Positions 1-7,445 of a DNA stretch of 64,000 nt are shown one piece after another. A program made the translations under genes and the position numbers. Where the stretch lies: the NCBI RefSeq assembly GCF_023715605.1, contig NZ_JAMBOL010000005.1, positions 109,345-173,344 on the forward strand. Reading direction: 5' to 3'. Source of the DNA: Halalkalibacter oceani (GTDB lineage Bacteria > Bacillota > Bacilli > Bacillales > Bacillaceae_D). A model generated the notes under the pieces. It worked only from the letters and a program-made list of their open reading frames with translations, was not told the DNA's origin and made no database searches. Numbering within the stretch: position 1 is the stretch's first letter; every line of letters starts with the position of its first letter.

Positions 1-195
1 AAAGCTTATGCATCAACCAGCTTTACTGATGACAAAGACATTCCGCAGTGGGCAAAAGCCTCGGTGGAAGAGATTCATCAGCAGGGGCTTGTGAATGGAC
101 GTGAAGGGGGACGATTTGTCGCGAATGATAAAGCGACAAGGGCAGAGACGACAATTATTCTTCTGCGGATGTTAGAGACAAAGAGAGACAGTTGA
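1..195 (+). CDS. SLH-domain surface protein, C-terminal end (partial)
   Basis: The reading frame is open from the first base and stops with TGA at 193-195, so only the last 64 residues of a larger protein are visible. The sequence FTDDKDIPQWAKASVEEIHQ, then a G-[LV]-[VI]-x-G turn and a final RAETTIILLRML, is the pattern of an S-layer homology (SLH) domain. These domains usually occur as three copies at a protein end and bind pyruvylated secondary cell-wall polymer, so this protein is probably exported and wall-bound. What the upstream part does cannot be seen. A second SLH protein lies at 9294-12323. Confidence 0.85.
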   Translation, partial: KAYASTSFTDDKDIPQWAKASVEEIHQQGLVNGREGGRFVANDKATRAETTIILLRMLETKRDS

Positions 196-585
196 AGGAA
201 AGATAGGATAAGATAAGATGAGCAATCCTGCGTGGGGATAACTACTCAGTGGTAAGTGGTGTCTGTGCCTTGTTTAAACAGACCGCCCCCTCATTTGAGG
301 ATATTTGTCGAGAAGTCGTAACTATGTAGGAGATGTCGGGAGAGGTTGTAGTTTCCTTCCCTTCGGCCTTTTCCCCGACATGATTTTAGTCACTTTACCT
401 TAAAAGACACCTTTTAAGCATGATAGAAGTACTTGTTGATTAGGCCTTGCATAGGAAACAAATCTATGACTTATATAAACTTTTAGTCATGAACGAGGAC
501 CGATGTAATACTTTGGTACACACGAAATTGTCTACTCCATTTCGAAACGGAAATATAGGATAATAGCGATAGAGAAGAGAGGAGA
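196..585. other. 390-base gap with several stem-loops; possible structured RNA or long 3' UTR
   Basis: No convincing gene is present here. Four clear inverted repeats follow one another: GTCTGT (261-266) with ACAGAC (278-283); the palindrome CCTCATTTGAGG (289-300); ATGTCGGG (333-340) with CCCGACAT (374-381), extended inside by GAGG and CC-TTTT; and CTTAAAAG (399-406) with CTTTTAAG (411-418). I could not match the block to a named riboswitch or small RNA. It may be the 3' UTR of the SLH gene, including its terminator, or an independent RNA. The promoter of the next operon must lie in the last 60 to 70 bases. Confidence 0.4.
522..564 (+). promoter_or_regulatory. Upstream element shared with the cheY-like gene (copy 1)
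   Basis: The stretch contains CGAAATTGTCTACT, CATTT and GGAAATA, followed by an AT-rich TATAGGATAAT box, and ends about 20 bases before the response-regulator start. Nearly the same series of words occurs at 2617-2662 before the CheY-like gene. This is either a duplicated promoter or a common regulator site. No regulator can be assigned. Confidence 0.4.
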
Positions 586-1221
586 GTGAGTAGCTTGAAT
601 CGGGCGAAAGTGATGCTGGTCGAAGATGATCTGGACTGGAGCAACGGCTTGCAGGCGTACTTCTCCAACGAAACCGGGTTTATGATCACTTCCTGTGTAG
701 ACAATATGGAAGCCTGTATGGCAGAGCTCAATCAAACACCGGTTGATGTCGTGCTCATGGACATTATTTTAGGGGATGCGAAGGCAACTGGATTGGATGC
801 TGCACTGGATATTACATACAAGTATCCTGCGGTAAAGGTGATTATAGTAAGCTCATTGGAAGATGATGATGAAGTGTTTAATGAAGCGTTTTTGAACGGG
901 GCATACGACTTTGTTTATAAAAATGAGTTTGAACAAATTCCTGCGGTTATTGCCAATGCGATGAGTGAACAGGTTACGAAATACGGGCCAAGGCTGAAAA
1001 AGCTCGTATATGACAAGAAAAAGAAGCTGCTAAATCCGTATGATGTCGTGCTGTTGAAGCTTATACGGGAAGGGAAGACGCAGCAGGAAATTGCTGATAT
1101 GAACAGTGTAAGCCTGTCAGCAGTGAAAAAACGAGTCGGCCGGATATTGGAGAAATTTCACTGGAGTCGCCCGACGAAAGAGTTAGCAGATAAATGCCAC
1201 AAATGGGGGCTGCTGGAGTAA
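586..1221 (+). CDS. Response regulator, REC plus LuxR-type HTH
   Basis: The 211-residue protein has an N-terminal receiver domain with the acidic pair D14/D15, the phosphoacceptor D59 (in VVLMDI), a Ser at the Thr position (S89/S90) and K112. A helix-turn-helix of LuxR/NarL type follows at about 152-192 (QQEIADMNSVSLSAVKKRVG). It should bind DNA when phosphorylated by the kinase encoded 14 bases downstream. The GTG start is chosen because GAGAGGAGA lies just before it. The long link between the two domains is rich in lysine. The target genes are unknown, but the same upstream motif also precedes the CheY-like gene, so the two units may be co-regulated. Confidence 0.88.
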   Translation: MSSLNRAKVMLVEDDLDWSNGLQAYFSNETGFMITSCVDNMEACMAELNQTPVDVVLMDIILGDAKATGLDAALDITYKYPAVKVIIVSSLEDDDEVFNEAFLNGAYDFVYKNEFEQIPAVIANAMSEQVTKYGPRLKKLVYDKKKKLLNPYDVVLLKLIREGKTQQEIADMNSVSLSAVKKRVGRILEKFHWSRPTKELADKCHKWGLLE

Positions 1222-1234
1222 GGAGAGTCGGGAC

Positions 1235-2578
1235 ATGATCGTTGCTTTTTTCTTGCTGTTGTTTTTTGTTATGACGCCAATGAGTTTATATTTACTGGCG
1301 AAGCATGGTGAAAACCGTCTGCTCGTATGGGGAGCGTTCATTTTGTTTACGGCGGGCTTGAGCGGGCTGCAAGTGGGTTTGGAAAAGATTGTCCTTCCAC
1401 ATATAACATCCTTAGGGGCCGGTGACACGGCTGTGACGGTGTTGTCTGTTTTAACGGCCTTTTTGAATATCATTGTCCATTCGTTCCCTTACTATTTGAT
1501 CCTCGTCTTCTTCATTCATTTCGCCGGTTATCCGAAAACGGTGGTGACTGTCCTGCTGCTCGTTCCGGTATTGCTGGCGTTTGTCTTTACAGATGCGTAT
1601 ACGACTTCCTGGATGAATTATTCGTATATTTTGAGCTGGGGAATTCCGTATATGCTCGCTTCGATTATCTTATTTGTCAAAGGGATGCTGAAGATAGAAA
1701 AAGAGAAGGTCAAGAAGCTGCAATATTTTGGTCTCGGGATGATCATCTTCATCCCTGAAGCGTTTTTACTGTTTCTTCAACTGGAGGGCAGCTATTTTCA
1801 ATCACCTGTTGAGCTATTAATCCTGATTCCGATTCTGTGTCTGTTCAGTTTGCTGGCAGGCTTGATTTTATATGGATACAATGTTTTTACACGCTTCCAA
1901 TCGACGGCTGTACTCACGAAGATGCAGCTTGGGACGAGCTTGATGCAGCACGCATTTAAAAACGCGATCTCAAAAAATAAATTATATGCGCTTACTATAA
2001 AACGGAGCCTTGAAACGAAGCAATATGAAGAAGTTGATGATCATCTGAACAGCTTGCTGCGTTCCAATGATCATCTGATGGACATGGTGTCAAAGCTGTC
2101 CTACCTAACACGGAGAAGGTTGAACGTCGAGCTTGAACCGACTGATATTGCGCTAGTGCTGGAGGAAGTGATTGATGAGTTTGTTCATACCCCGGTTTCG
2201 TTTGAAAAGCAGTTTTCATCAGTAAAACTGGCTGTTGATCGGACGCTGATGACAGAATGTTTTTCAAATATTATTAGTAATGCAGTCGAAGCAATCGATG
2301 GTCAGGGACAGATTACAATTATTATGGAAAAAACGAAGCGTCATGTGAAGATTCATTTTACAGATACCGGCAGAGGAATGGATAAAGAGCAAATAAACAA
2401 CCTATTTGAACCCTTTTATTCAACGAAGCATAAGTCAGGATACAATTTTGGCTTGGGCATGTTTCATGTTAAAAAAATAATGAATGCGCATCGGGGAAAG
2501 GTAAAAGTAACGAGTCAGCCCGGCCGAGGAACGACGGTTACATTAATGTACCCTGGACGTGAAAAGGAGTCTCTGTAA
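1235..2578 (+). CDS. Membrane sensor histidine kinase
   Basis: The 447-residue protein begins with seven or eight hydrophobic segments (about 1-220), so it probably senses a signal in or at the membrane. A dimerisation/phosphoacceptor segment follows with a candidate His at H239, then a HATPase_c domain with the N box (N345/N349), a DTGRGMD G1 box at 377-383, an F box (FEPFYSTK) and a GLGMFHVKK G2 box around 406-414. It forms a two-component pair with the response regulator just upstream. No extracellular sensor domain is present. The intramembrane-sensing type is inferred from topology alone, and the signal is unknown. Confidence 0.88.
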   Translation: MIVAFFLLLFFVMTPMSLYLLAKHGENRLLVWGAFILFTAGLSGLQVGLEKIVLPHITSLGAGDTAVTVLSVLTAFLNIIVHSFPYYLILVFFIHFAGYPKTVVTVLLLVPVLLAFVFTDAYTTSWMNYSYILSWGIPYMLASIILFVKGMLKIEKEKVKKLQYFGLGMIIFIPEAFLLFLQLEGSYFQSPVELLILIPILCLFSLLAGLILYGYNVFTRFQSTAVLTKMQLGTSLMQHAFKNAISKNKLYALTIKRSLETKQYEEVDDHLNSLLRSNDHLMDMVSKLSYLTRRRLNVELEPTDIALVLEEVIDEFVHTPVSFEKQFSSVKLAVDRTLMTECFSNIISNAVEAIDGQGQITIIMEKTKRHVKIHFTDTGRGMDKEQINNLFEPFYSTKHKSGYNFGLGMFHVKKIMNAHRGKVKVTSQPGRGTTVTLMYPGREKESL

Positions 2579-2591
2579 TGGAGGCTTTTTT
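2568..2591 (+). terminator. Probable terminator of the two-component operon
   Basis: AGTCTC (2568-2573) can pair with GAGGCT (2581-2586), including one G-T pair, and five T residues follow. The kinase stop codon lies in the loop. The stem is short, so the call is moderate. Confidence 0.5.
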
Positions 2592-2616
2592 CTATTGCAT
2601 GTTAACCAGGGTGCAT

Positions 2617-2662
2617 ACGAAAGTGTCTACTTACATTTTCAGAAGACTGGAAATACAATAGG
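2617..2662 (+). promoter_or_regulatory. Upstream element shared with the two-component operon (copy 2)
   Basis: The words CGAAAGTGTCTACT, CATTTTC and GGAAATACAATAGG align with the copy at 522-564. TTACAT (2631-2636) and TACAAT (2654-2659), 17 bases apart, could be the -35 and -10 boxes of the cheY-like gene. The resemblance between the two copies is visible by eye. Their role is inferred. Confidence 0.4.
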
Positions 2663-2824
2663 AAAAGTATGAATTTTTAATTGGCAAGGCACAAAATCCT
2701 GGTGAAAAGCGGAAAAGGACAGAGTGGGAGTGTACAGCGAAAATGAACGCTGCAGGAAGTGACTCCTTTAATTTTCATACTGCAGGGTTGTCAACACGAA
2801 AAAAGTACAGGGAGAAATGCTGGA

Positions 2825-3184
2825 ATGGAACGTATATTAATTTGTGATGATTCTCATTTTTTTCGGACGATGTTAAAAGATATCTTTGAAAAACTGGGCC
2901 ATACCGTTGTCGATGAAGTGTCCAATGGCGCCGAAGCGGTTCAAGCATATGAATACTACCAGCCTTCATTAGTCACTTTGGACATTGCGATGCCGGGAAT
3001 CGACGGTATTCAGGCCCTCCAGATACTGGTGAAGGCTTTTCCGAAGGCGAAGGTAATCATTATAAGTGGAAATAGGAGTCAGGATCTGCTTTATCAAGCT
3101 TTGCGGAGTGGCGCCAAATACTATATTGCGAAACCGATCACCGAGGAAAAGATTATGGAGGCTTTTAGACAGTTAAACTTATAG
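2825..3184 (+). CDS. CheY-like single-domain response regulator
   Basis: This is a stand-alone receiver domain of 119 residues with the acidic pair D8/D9, phosphoacceptor D53 (VTLDIAMPG), S81 at the switch position and K103 (IAKPI). There is no output domain, so it should act by protein contact, as CheY does on the flagellar switch, or as a phosphate sink. The ATG at 2825 is chosen over an upstream in-frame start because AGGGAG lies 10 bases before it and the protein then begins exactly at the receiver fold. It stands alone downstream of the two-component operon and has its own promoter-like element. No flagellar genes are nearby; a chemoreceptor is at 41.2 kb. Confidence 0.85.
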   Translation: MERILICDDSHFFRTMLKDIFEKLGHTVVDEVSNGAEAVQAYEYYQPSLVTLDIAMPGIDGIQALQILVKAFPKAKVIIISGNRSQDLLYQALRSGAKYYIAKPITEEKIMEAFRQLNL

Positions 3185-3240
3185 GGAAAGACGGACCTTT
3201 TGCTATTTTGACGGTGAAAGCTGGCGGGTATCGAAGCGGC

Positions 3241-3267
3241 TGAAAAAGTACGATTTTCACTTTTTCA
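3241..3267. repeat. Hairpin shared with the composite repeat at 43.6 kb
   Basis: TGAAAAAGT (3241-3249) and ACTTTTTCA (3259-3267) form a perfect 9-bp stem. A closely related hairpin with GTACTTTTTCAGC occurs at 43562-43597. It could end the cheY-like transcript, but no T-run follows, so I treat it as part of the dispersed repeat family. Confidence 0.45.
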
Positions 3268-3350
3268 GTGGTCTCGCACATCCCGTCGTTGCCGATATTT
3301 GGTCATAAATGTTGAACTGATGTCAGACAAGCTTTATTTTTTAGAGAATA

Positions 3351-3510
3351 GGCTGGGCCAAAAGGTAGTTTTTTTACCCTTTTCCAAGCTCATAAACAAA
3401 TGGATGGAACCGCTACGATCTTTCAAAGCCCGTTGTTAGTGGAGTTCTCACAACGGGCTAAGTGGAAAGTGTTGTCATTGCTACTCCATGCTACCTAGTT
3501 TTGTCTCATC
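3351..3510 (+). repeat. Terminator-linked long-hairpin repeat, copy A (decayed)
   Basis: It starts with a GGCTGGGCCAAAAGG / CCCTTTTCCAAGCTC stem around TTTTTTTA (3351-3391). It continues with GGAACCGCTACGATC, then AGCCCGTTGT...ACAACGGGCT, then TCATTGCT, and ends in GTTTTGTCTCATC. The same modules in the same order occur at 34042, 43336 (inverted), 40881 (inverted, short), 56586 and 59055. It fills most of the gap between the cheY-like gene and the SRPBCC gene. Confidence 0.7.
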
Positions 3511-3525
3511 TTCATTATCGTTTCC

Positions 3526-4038
3526 TCACTTACCATCCAGATAATTTTCCAGCCGATCCCAAGTTTCAGTGATGCCCTGAAGCATACCCATGTCCATAAC
3601 AGACTTAAGAGCTTCTGCAGACGCATATTCAGCACGGTTAATTAGCTTTGTCTTACCATCGAGTTCAATGAATTCTAATGTAATCTCGGTAGACGGCATA
3701 TTCTCGTCGATATTCCCTTCAGCATCCGAAAAGTAATCGGTGTAAATGATTGTCTCCGGTTCGATAATATCCTTGTAAATGACTTTGCCCCAAGATTCCA
3801 TTCCATAATATTCACCTTGATTTCGATCCGTACACTTCATGCAGAAGTGCCATACACCGCCCGGTTGAAAATCGATGTGGCAAACCGGAAGTTCCCAACC
3901 GTTAGGTCCCCACCAATGCTTGAGATGCTCCGGTTCTTTAAACATGTTGAACACGAGATCACGTGGTGCATCGAAAATGCGTTCGAGTACCAGAATGCGA
4001 TCATTTTCAACTCGGGAAATTATTTCGTTATTTGACAT
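3526..4038 (-). CDS. SRPBCC (AHSA1-like) domain protein
   Basis: This 170-residue soluble protein matches the AHSA1/START-like helix-grip fold: an N-terminal strand with ERIFDAP, then LVFNMFKEPEHLKHWWGP, the GG-x-W turn and a long C-terminal helix ending in WDRLENYL. Such proteins bind hydrophobic ligands in a central cavity. The substrate is unknown. A strong GAGGAGGAGA site precedes the ATG. It is the second gene after an ArsR-family repressor on the same strand, a pairing common in Firmicutes and Actinobacteria, so its expression is probably controlled by that repressor. Confidence 0.85.
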   Translation of the reverse strand: MSNNEIISRVENDRILVLERIFDAPRDLVFNMFKEPEHLKHWWGPNGWELPVCHIDFQPGGVWHFCMKCTDRNQGEYYGMESWGKVIYKDIIEPETIIYTDYFSDAEGNIDENMPSTEITLEFIELDGKTKLINRAEYASAEALKSVMDMGMLQGITETWDRLENYLDGK

Positions 4039-4078
4039 CCTACTTTCTCCTCCTCATACTGTGATTGTTTCATTCCTA

Positions 4079-4405
4079 TTAATTTAACGGTTTTTTGCCC
4101 TGTAGCACATTAAGATAATCGTCCAACCGATCCAACCTGGCTTCCCATAATCGGCGGTAAGAATCGAGCCACTTGTCGAGTTCTTGAAACGGTTCAGGCT
4201 TCAGACTGTAAATTCGACGATTGGCCACTGGTTGAACCTCGACAAGACCAGCGTTGCAAAGTACGCGGAGATGTTTGGAAGTTTGGGGCTGATTGAGTTG
4301 TAACTGATTCGCAATCTCTCCTACCGGCAGCGGTCCTTGCAGCAAAAGGTCGACGATATCTAGGCGATTGGGCTCAGCCAGGGCACTGAAAGTTTGTTCG
4401 TTCAT
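4079..4405 (-). CDS. ArsR-family transcriptional regulator
   Basis: This 108-residue winged helix protein has FSALAEPNRLDIVDLLL, then GEIANQLQLNQPQTSKHLRV as recognition helix, and a basic wing with RRIYSLKPE. The metal-binding ELCVCD motif of ArsR/SmtB is absent, so it is the non-metal subtype that commonly sits next to AHSA1 proteins. The C-terminal helix (LDKWLDSYRRLWEARLDRL) is probably for dimerisation. The start at 4405 is chosen because GGGGAGAGG lies 7 bases upstream; an earlier TTG at 4423 has no such site. It lies 40 bases before the SRPBCC gene and probably represses the pair. Confidence 0.88.
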   Translation of the reverse strand: MNEQTFSALAEPNRLDIVDLLLQGPLPVGEIANQLQLNQPQTSKHLRVLCNAGLVEVQPVANRRIYSLKPEPFQELDKWLDSYRRLWEARLDRLDDYLNVLQGKKPLN

Positions 4406-4706
4406 GTTGAACCCTCTCCCCAACTTTTAATTTTTAATTGATGAACGCTGTAGTTGCTTCAGAAATTTACCTCCGTATTTTCATCTATGCATGTCAAAAG
4501 CAATCATGTTGTTGAAAACATTATGCCATATTGGGAATATTCTTGTAAAGGAATATATTAAAATTTGAATGTGATGGATAGAACGGTTTTTTGCTGACTT
4601 TGGGACATTCAAATTAGACGAAGGAATAAATACCAAATATGTCAAAGGGAAGTACTGGAAAAGTGATATAATGAGAAAAAAGGTTGAGGATGAGGATGGG
4701 GATAAA
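4406..4706. other. Intergenic region, about 300 bases, no feature recognised
   Basis: This AT-rich stretch lies between the divergent arsR-like gene and the lipoprotein gene and must hold both promoters. I see no strong promoter pair, repeat or stem-loop. A possible reading frame on the minus strand here has low-complexity composition and no ribosome binding site. Confidence 0.4.
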
Positions 4707-5123
4707 ATGAAGGTCAAAATAGTGGTCATCATAAGTTGCTTGTTTATTAGTTTGATAGCCTGTTCATACACAGACGCTTTTATCGTTAGGGGCGAGAGCG
4801 AGTCTTGGGATGCGACAATTGATTATTCGATAGCTGAAGATTATTTGGAATACACGGGCATGATCACTTTTAAAGGAGAGGGAGCGGTGGAAGCTCTCTC
4901 GTATGAGATAAATTTTCCTCCGTCTTTCGGCAGAAGGACAACTGGGAGCTTGGAAGCTTCGGAAGAAAATCAAAAGGTTTTTTCATTGGGAACCAGTGGG
5001 GGCAATCATAATAGAGATATTGAGATTATTCAAGAGGAAATTCAGAATGCCGCCATTACGGTCTCATGGATGACAAAGGAAGGAGAGTATGAAGAAACCA
5101 TTCGTTTTTCCAAAGAAAAATAA
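4707..5123 (+). CDS. Putative lipoprotein, function unknown
   Basis: The 138-residue protein begins MKVKIVVIISCLFISLIAC, a lipoprotein signal with the lipobox LIAC, so it should be lipid-anchored at C19 outside the membrane. The rest is a small, probably beta-rich domain with YLEYTGMITFKGEG and alternating polar/hydrophobic segments. I recognise no catalytic motif. The ATG at 4707 follows GGATGGGG and gives a clean signal peptide; the longer form from 4671 would add charged residues before it. The next gene encodes a small membrane protein on the same strand, and the two probably form one transcript. Confidence 0.7.
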   Translation: MKVKIVVIISCLFISLIACSYTDAFIVRGESESWDATIDYSIAEDYLEYTGMITFKGEGAVEALSYEINFPPSFGRRTTGSLEASEENQKVFSLGTSGGNHNRDIEIIQEEIQNAAITVSWMTKEGEYEETIRFSKEK

Positions 5124-5165
5124 ATGTTCTATGCTTCTGGCTTAAGGGAGAGAGGATGTGGTGTT

Positions 5166-5411
5166 TTGAAACGTGAAGAGGTAATGGCTTTTTTCGCATT
5201 CTCAATTGGAATGCTGCTAGTCTTTATTATTCAGATCGTCCAATTTCAGTTGAGGTATTCTGGTATGGATTTTATGATTGAAGGAAGAAGAGTGGCAGGA
5301 CCACCAGCAGGATTTGAACTCTTTATTGCACCTACCTTTTTTTTTCTGGCGGGTTTTTATTTTCTTCATGTTTTAAACAAGAAGAAAAAGAATAATATCG
5401 ATAAAAAGTGA
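5166..5411 (+). CDS. Small membrane protein, unknown
   Basis: The 81-residue protein has two hydrophobic segments (about residues 7-25 and 52-70) and a very basic C-terminus (KKKKNNIDKK), which suggests a cytoplasmic tail. The TTG at 5166 is preferred because AGGGAGAGAGG ends about 10 bases before it; an ATG at 5124, directly after the lipoprotein stop, lacks a site. It follows the lipoprotein gene by about 40 bases and is probably co-expressed. I do not recognise a family. Confidence 0.6.
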   Translation: MKREEVMAFFAFSIGMLLVFIIQIVQFQLRYSGMDFMIEGRRVAGPPAGFELFIAPTFFFLAGFYFLHVLNKKKKNNIDKK

Positions 5412-5441
5412 TAATTCGTGCTGGGGCTGCGCGGCTTCTTC

Positions 5442-5472
5442 GGGGTGTGTCAAAATTTGATACCCCCTTTTT
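5442..5472 (+). terminator. Terminator after the lipoprotein/membrane protein pair
   Basis: GGGGT-GTG-TCAAA pairs with TTTGATACCCC, leaving a small bulge, and a run of six T residues follows. It separates this unit from the merR promoter. Confidence 0.65.
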
Positions 5473-5482
5473 TCGATACCGC

Positions 5483-5525
5483 TTGAAACTGACGTCGCGT
5501 CATCTTGTATAATGACCTCGAGGTT
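5483..5525 (+). promoter_or_regulatory. MerR-type promoter with 19-bp spacer and operator palindrome
   Basis: TTGAAA (5483-5488) and TATAAT (5508-5513) are separated by 19 bases instead of 17. The spacer holds the inverted repeat TGACG-TCG-CGTCA (5490-5502). An over-long spacer with an internal dyad is the hallmark of promoters activated by MerR proteins through DNA untwisting. A second palindrome, ACCTCGAGGT, lies near the expected start of transcription. The MerR gene follows 55 bases downstream, so autoregulation is likely. Confidence 0.75.
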
Positions 5526-5568
5526 CTTTAGGCAGTGATCTTGTAGATAGGACTGAAAGGAGCAGGAA

Positions 5569-6336
5569 ATGATTTCGATCCAGGTCTTAACGAAGCAAAC
5601 CGGTATGACAGTGCGCACGCTGCGTTATTACGATCAAATCGGACTTGTGAAGCCGAGTAGTCGGACAGAGGGAGGGCACCGTTTATACAGTGAAGATGAT
5701 GTGAAGAAGCTGCAGCAGGTCGAGTTTCTGAAGGCGGTTGGATTTCGGCTGCAGGAAATTCAAGATATGCTAACCGAGCCGAAGTGGAATTGGTCGGCCG
5801 GCTTGAACAAGCAAATGAGCTATGTTCAGGAGGAGCGCCGCAAGCTGGATAAAATGGAAGCTTCGTTACGAGGCTTGATGCACACTCATGTGATGGAAGG
5901 CGAAGTGAGTATGGAGATGCTTGAGCAATTGATTACATTGAGCAGGCGGGAGAAAGCGCAGAAGAAGCACTTTCGAGAAACGTATTTTAATGAACATGAG
6001 GACACGCTTTGGGAGCGGTTGCCAAACGTCAATCGTGACGATCCCGATTCGCTCGAATGGATCGGTCTGCTTGGACAGTTAAAAAAAGTACAGGGCGACG
6101 GGCCGGAAGCGGTGTCTGTGCAGCGCATCATCCGGCGGATGGCTGAGAAGTTGGAGGATACGTTTGGTGACGAACCGTTATTTTTAGAGAGACTGTGGGA
6201 AGTTCGCAAATCGCCAGAACAGTCGAATCAGGTTCAGTTTTATCCACTGGAGCCGTCCTTTCTCGATTTTATCGAAGCGGCTTATGTGGTTTATGAACGG
6301 GATCAAGGCAAAGATTCCAATGAGAGGAGCCGGTAA
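5569..6336 (+). CDS. MerR-family transcriptional regulator
   Basis: The 255-residue protein has an N-terminal MerR winged helix (VLTKQTGMTVRTLRYYDQIG, then GGHRLYSEDDVKKLQQV) and the usual dimerisation helix to about residue 110. The remaining 145 residues form a helical effector domain rich in E, R and W that I cannot place, and it has no Cys pair for metals. It is longer than metal-type MerR proteins and is closer in size to multidrug- or TipA-like regulators. The gene starts at ATG after AAAGGAGCAGG. Its stop lies 2 bases before the DUF998 membrane protein gene, so the two are translated from one message. Confidence 0.88.
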   Translation: MISIQVLTKQTGMTVRTLRYYDQIGLVKPSSRTEGGHRLYSEDDVKKLQQVEFLKAVGFRLQEIQDMLTEPKWNWSAGLNKQMSYVQEERRKLDKMEASLRGLMHTHVMEGEVSMEMLEQLITLSRREKAQKKHFRETYFNEHEDTLWERLPNVNRDDPDSLEWIGLLGQLKKVQGDGPEAVSVQRIIRRMAEKLEDTFGDEPLFLERLWEVRKSPEQSNQVQFYPLEPSFLDFIEAAYVVYERDQGKDSNERSR

Positions 6337-6338
6337 GG

Positions 6339-7052
6339 ATGCCTACAGCTTATCTCGTAATGGCAGTCGTCAGTATAGCGGCGCTGACCGCTATATTCAC
6401 TTACCGCCGCCATAGGATGGTCGCCATGCTTGGTTGGATCGGTTGGCTGTTGATTAGCGCTTATTTTCTTGTTGAGTATGTCGTGATTTTGAATGTGGCC
6501 GCGCCATATGATTTTTTCCATCAGCCGATGAGCGACCTCGGAGTGACAGTTTGTGGTGAGGATGCATATCTGTTGACGACGAACGACATTTGTTCGCCGT
6601 ACCATTTGCTCATCAATTGGTCGTTCGCGCTTTCCGGTATAGCAACGATTGCTGGTGCACTCGGCCTTCGCACCTGGTGGCCGGCTGGAAAAAAGGTCGA
6701 TATCGCGCTCTGGCTGCTCGTCGTGCACGGGCTGAGCAACATTGCGGCGGGGCTGGTTCCGGCTGATGTGGATTTTTGGCTGCATACGCTCGGTTCGATT
6801 CCTGGTATGGTCGTGCAAATTCCGGCACTGCTGCTACTCGGTCTGGCGATTCGCAAGTCCAAGCCGCTGTTGGCATGGTGGACATTCATTTGCTGGGTGG
6901 GAACGACCGGAGCGCTCATCTTGCTTTTTTATCAGCCTGAATGGATGAGCCTGCCAGGAGGCTTGTTGCAGCGTGTTCTCTATGCAACGGTTTATCTGTG
7001 GATGGGAGCAGTAGCGCTGACCATATGGAAGCAGCAGCGATTTTCAGCCTAG
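6339..7052 (+). CDS. DUF998 family membrane protein
   Basis: The 237-residue protein has six to seven membrane segments and the family motif FFHQPMSDLG after the second helix, followed by a loop with two Cys (residues around 71 and 85, VCGEDAYLL...NDICSPYH). DUF998 proteins are polytopic membrane proteins of unknown biochemical role, loosely related to the frizzled/rhodopsin-like seven-helix architecture. It is translationally coupled to the MerR gene, which suggests that the regulator controls it. The substrate or ligand cannot be read from the sequence. Confidence 0.8.
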   Translation: MPTAYLVMAVVSIAALTAIFTYRRHRMVAMLGWIGWLLISAYFLVEYVVILNVAAPYDFFHQPMSDLGVTVCGEDAYLLTTNDICSPYHLLINWSFALSGIATIAGALGLRTWWPAGKKVDIALWLLVVHGLSNIAAGLVPADVDFWLHTLGSIPGMVVQIPALLLLGLAIRKSKPLLAWWTFICWVGTTGALILLFYQPEWMSLPGGLLQRVLYATVYLWMGAVALTIWKQQRFSA

Positions 7053-7085
7053 CTGTGCTATGATGGGGAAAAGGAGGCGATTGTG

Positions 7086-7385
7086 ATGGCTTCAGTTAAA
7101 ACATTGCGTATATGTGATCAGGGACATCGCTATTATAAAAGCAGCGACTGTCCGACATGCCCGACATGTGAGCAGGAACGCAAACCCACGTCCGGATTTC
7201 TTGCGGTGCTGTCGGCTCCGGCTCGGCGGGCGCTTGAGCATGCCGGCATTACGACGTTAACGGGGCTGGCGAGCTATCGGGAAAAAGAGATTTTGCAATT
7301 GCACGGCATCGGCCCTTCCTCACTTCCAAAGCTGAGAGCCGCTTTGCAGGAAGAGGGCTTGTCGTTTAAAATGGAAGATTTCTAA
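7086..7385 (+). CDS. Zinc-ribbon plus helix-hairpin-helix (RNAP alpha-CTD-like) protein
   Basis: The 99-residue protein begins with a Cys-rich knuckle (CDQGHRYYKSSDCPTCPTC), likely a zinc ribbon. It ends with a helix-hairpin-helix of the RNA polymerase alpha C-terminal type: LSAPARRALEHAGITTLTGL, then LQLHGIGPSSLPKLRAAL. Such small proteins are common in Bacillaceae and are annotated as RNA polymerase alpha subunit domain proteins; the target may be DNA. ATG at 7086 follows AGGAGG by 8 bases; the adjacent in-frame GTG at 7083 is too close. Terminator at 7400-7443. Confidence 0.8.
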   Translation: MASVKTLRICDQGHRYYKSSDCPTCPTCEQERKPTSGFLAVLSAPARRALEHAGITTLTGLASYREKEILQLHGIGPSSLPKLRAALQEEGLSFKMEDF

Positions 7386-7399
7386 TTGATAAATGGAAA

Positions 7400-7443
7400 A
7401 GGAAGCAACTTTTTTTCTTGGAAGAAAAGGCTGCTTCTTTTTT
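7400..7443. terminator. Terminator between convergent genes
   Basis: GAAGCA (7402-7407) pairs with TGCTTC (7432-7437). T-runs on one side and A-runs on the other allow it to serve both the HHH protein gene and the SRPBCC gene on the minus strand. Confidence 0.55.
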
Positions 7444-7445
7444 AT

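Noticed and set aside
196..585. Known riboswitch classes, tmRNA, RNase P RNA or SRP RNA in the structured gap
   Set aside because: None of the conserved cores of these RNAs could be recognised, so no family name is given.
483..735. Two minus-strand frames across the response-regulator start
   Set aside because: They overlap the ribosome binding site and N-terminus of a clear response regulator and lack own start signals.
4481..4771. Possible minus-strand protein of 96 residues
   Set aside because: Composition is hydrophobic and repetitive, there is no ribosome binding site, and it overlaps the start of the lipoprotein gene.
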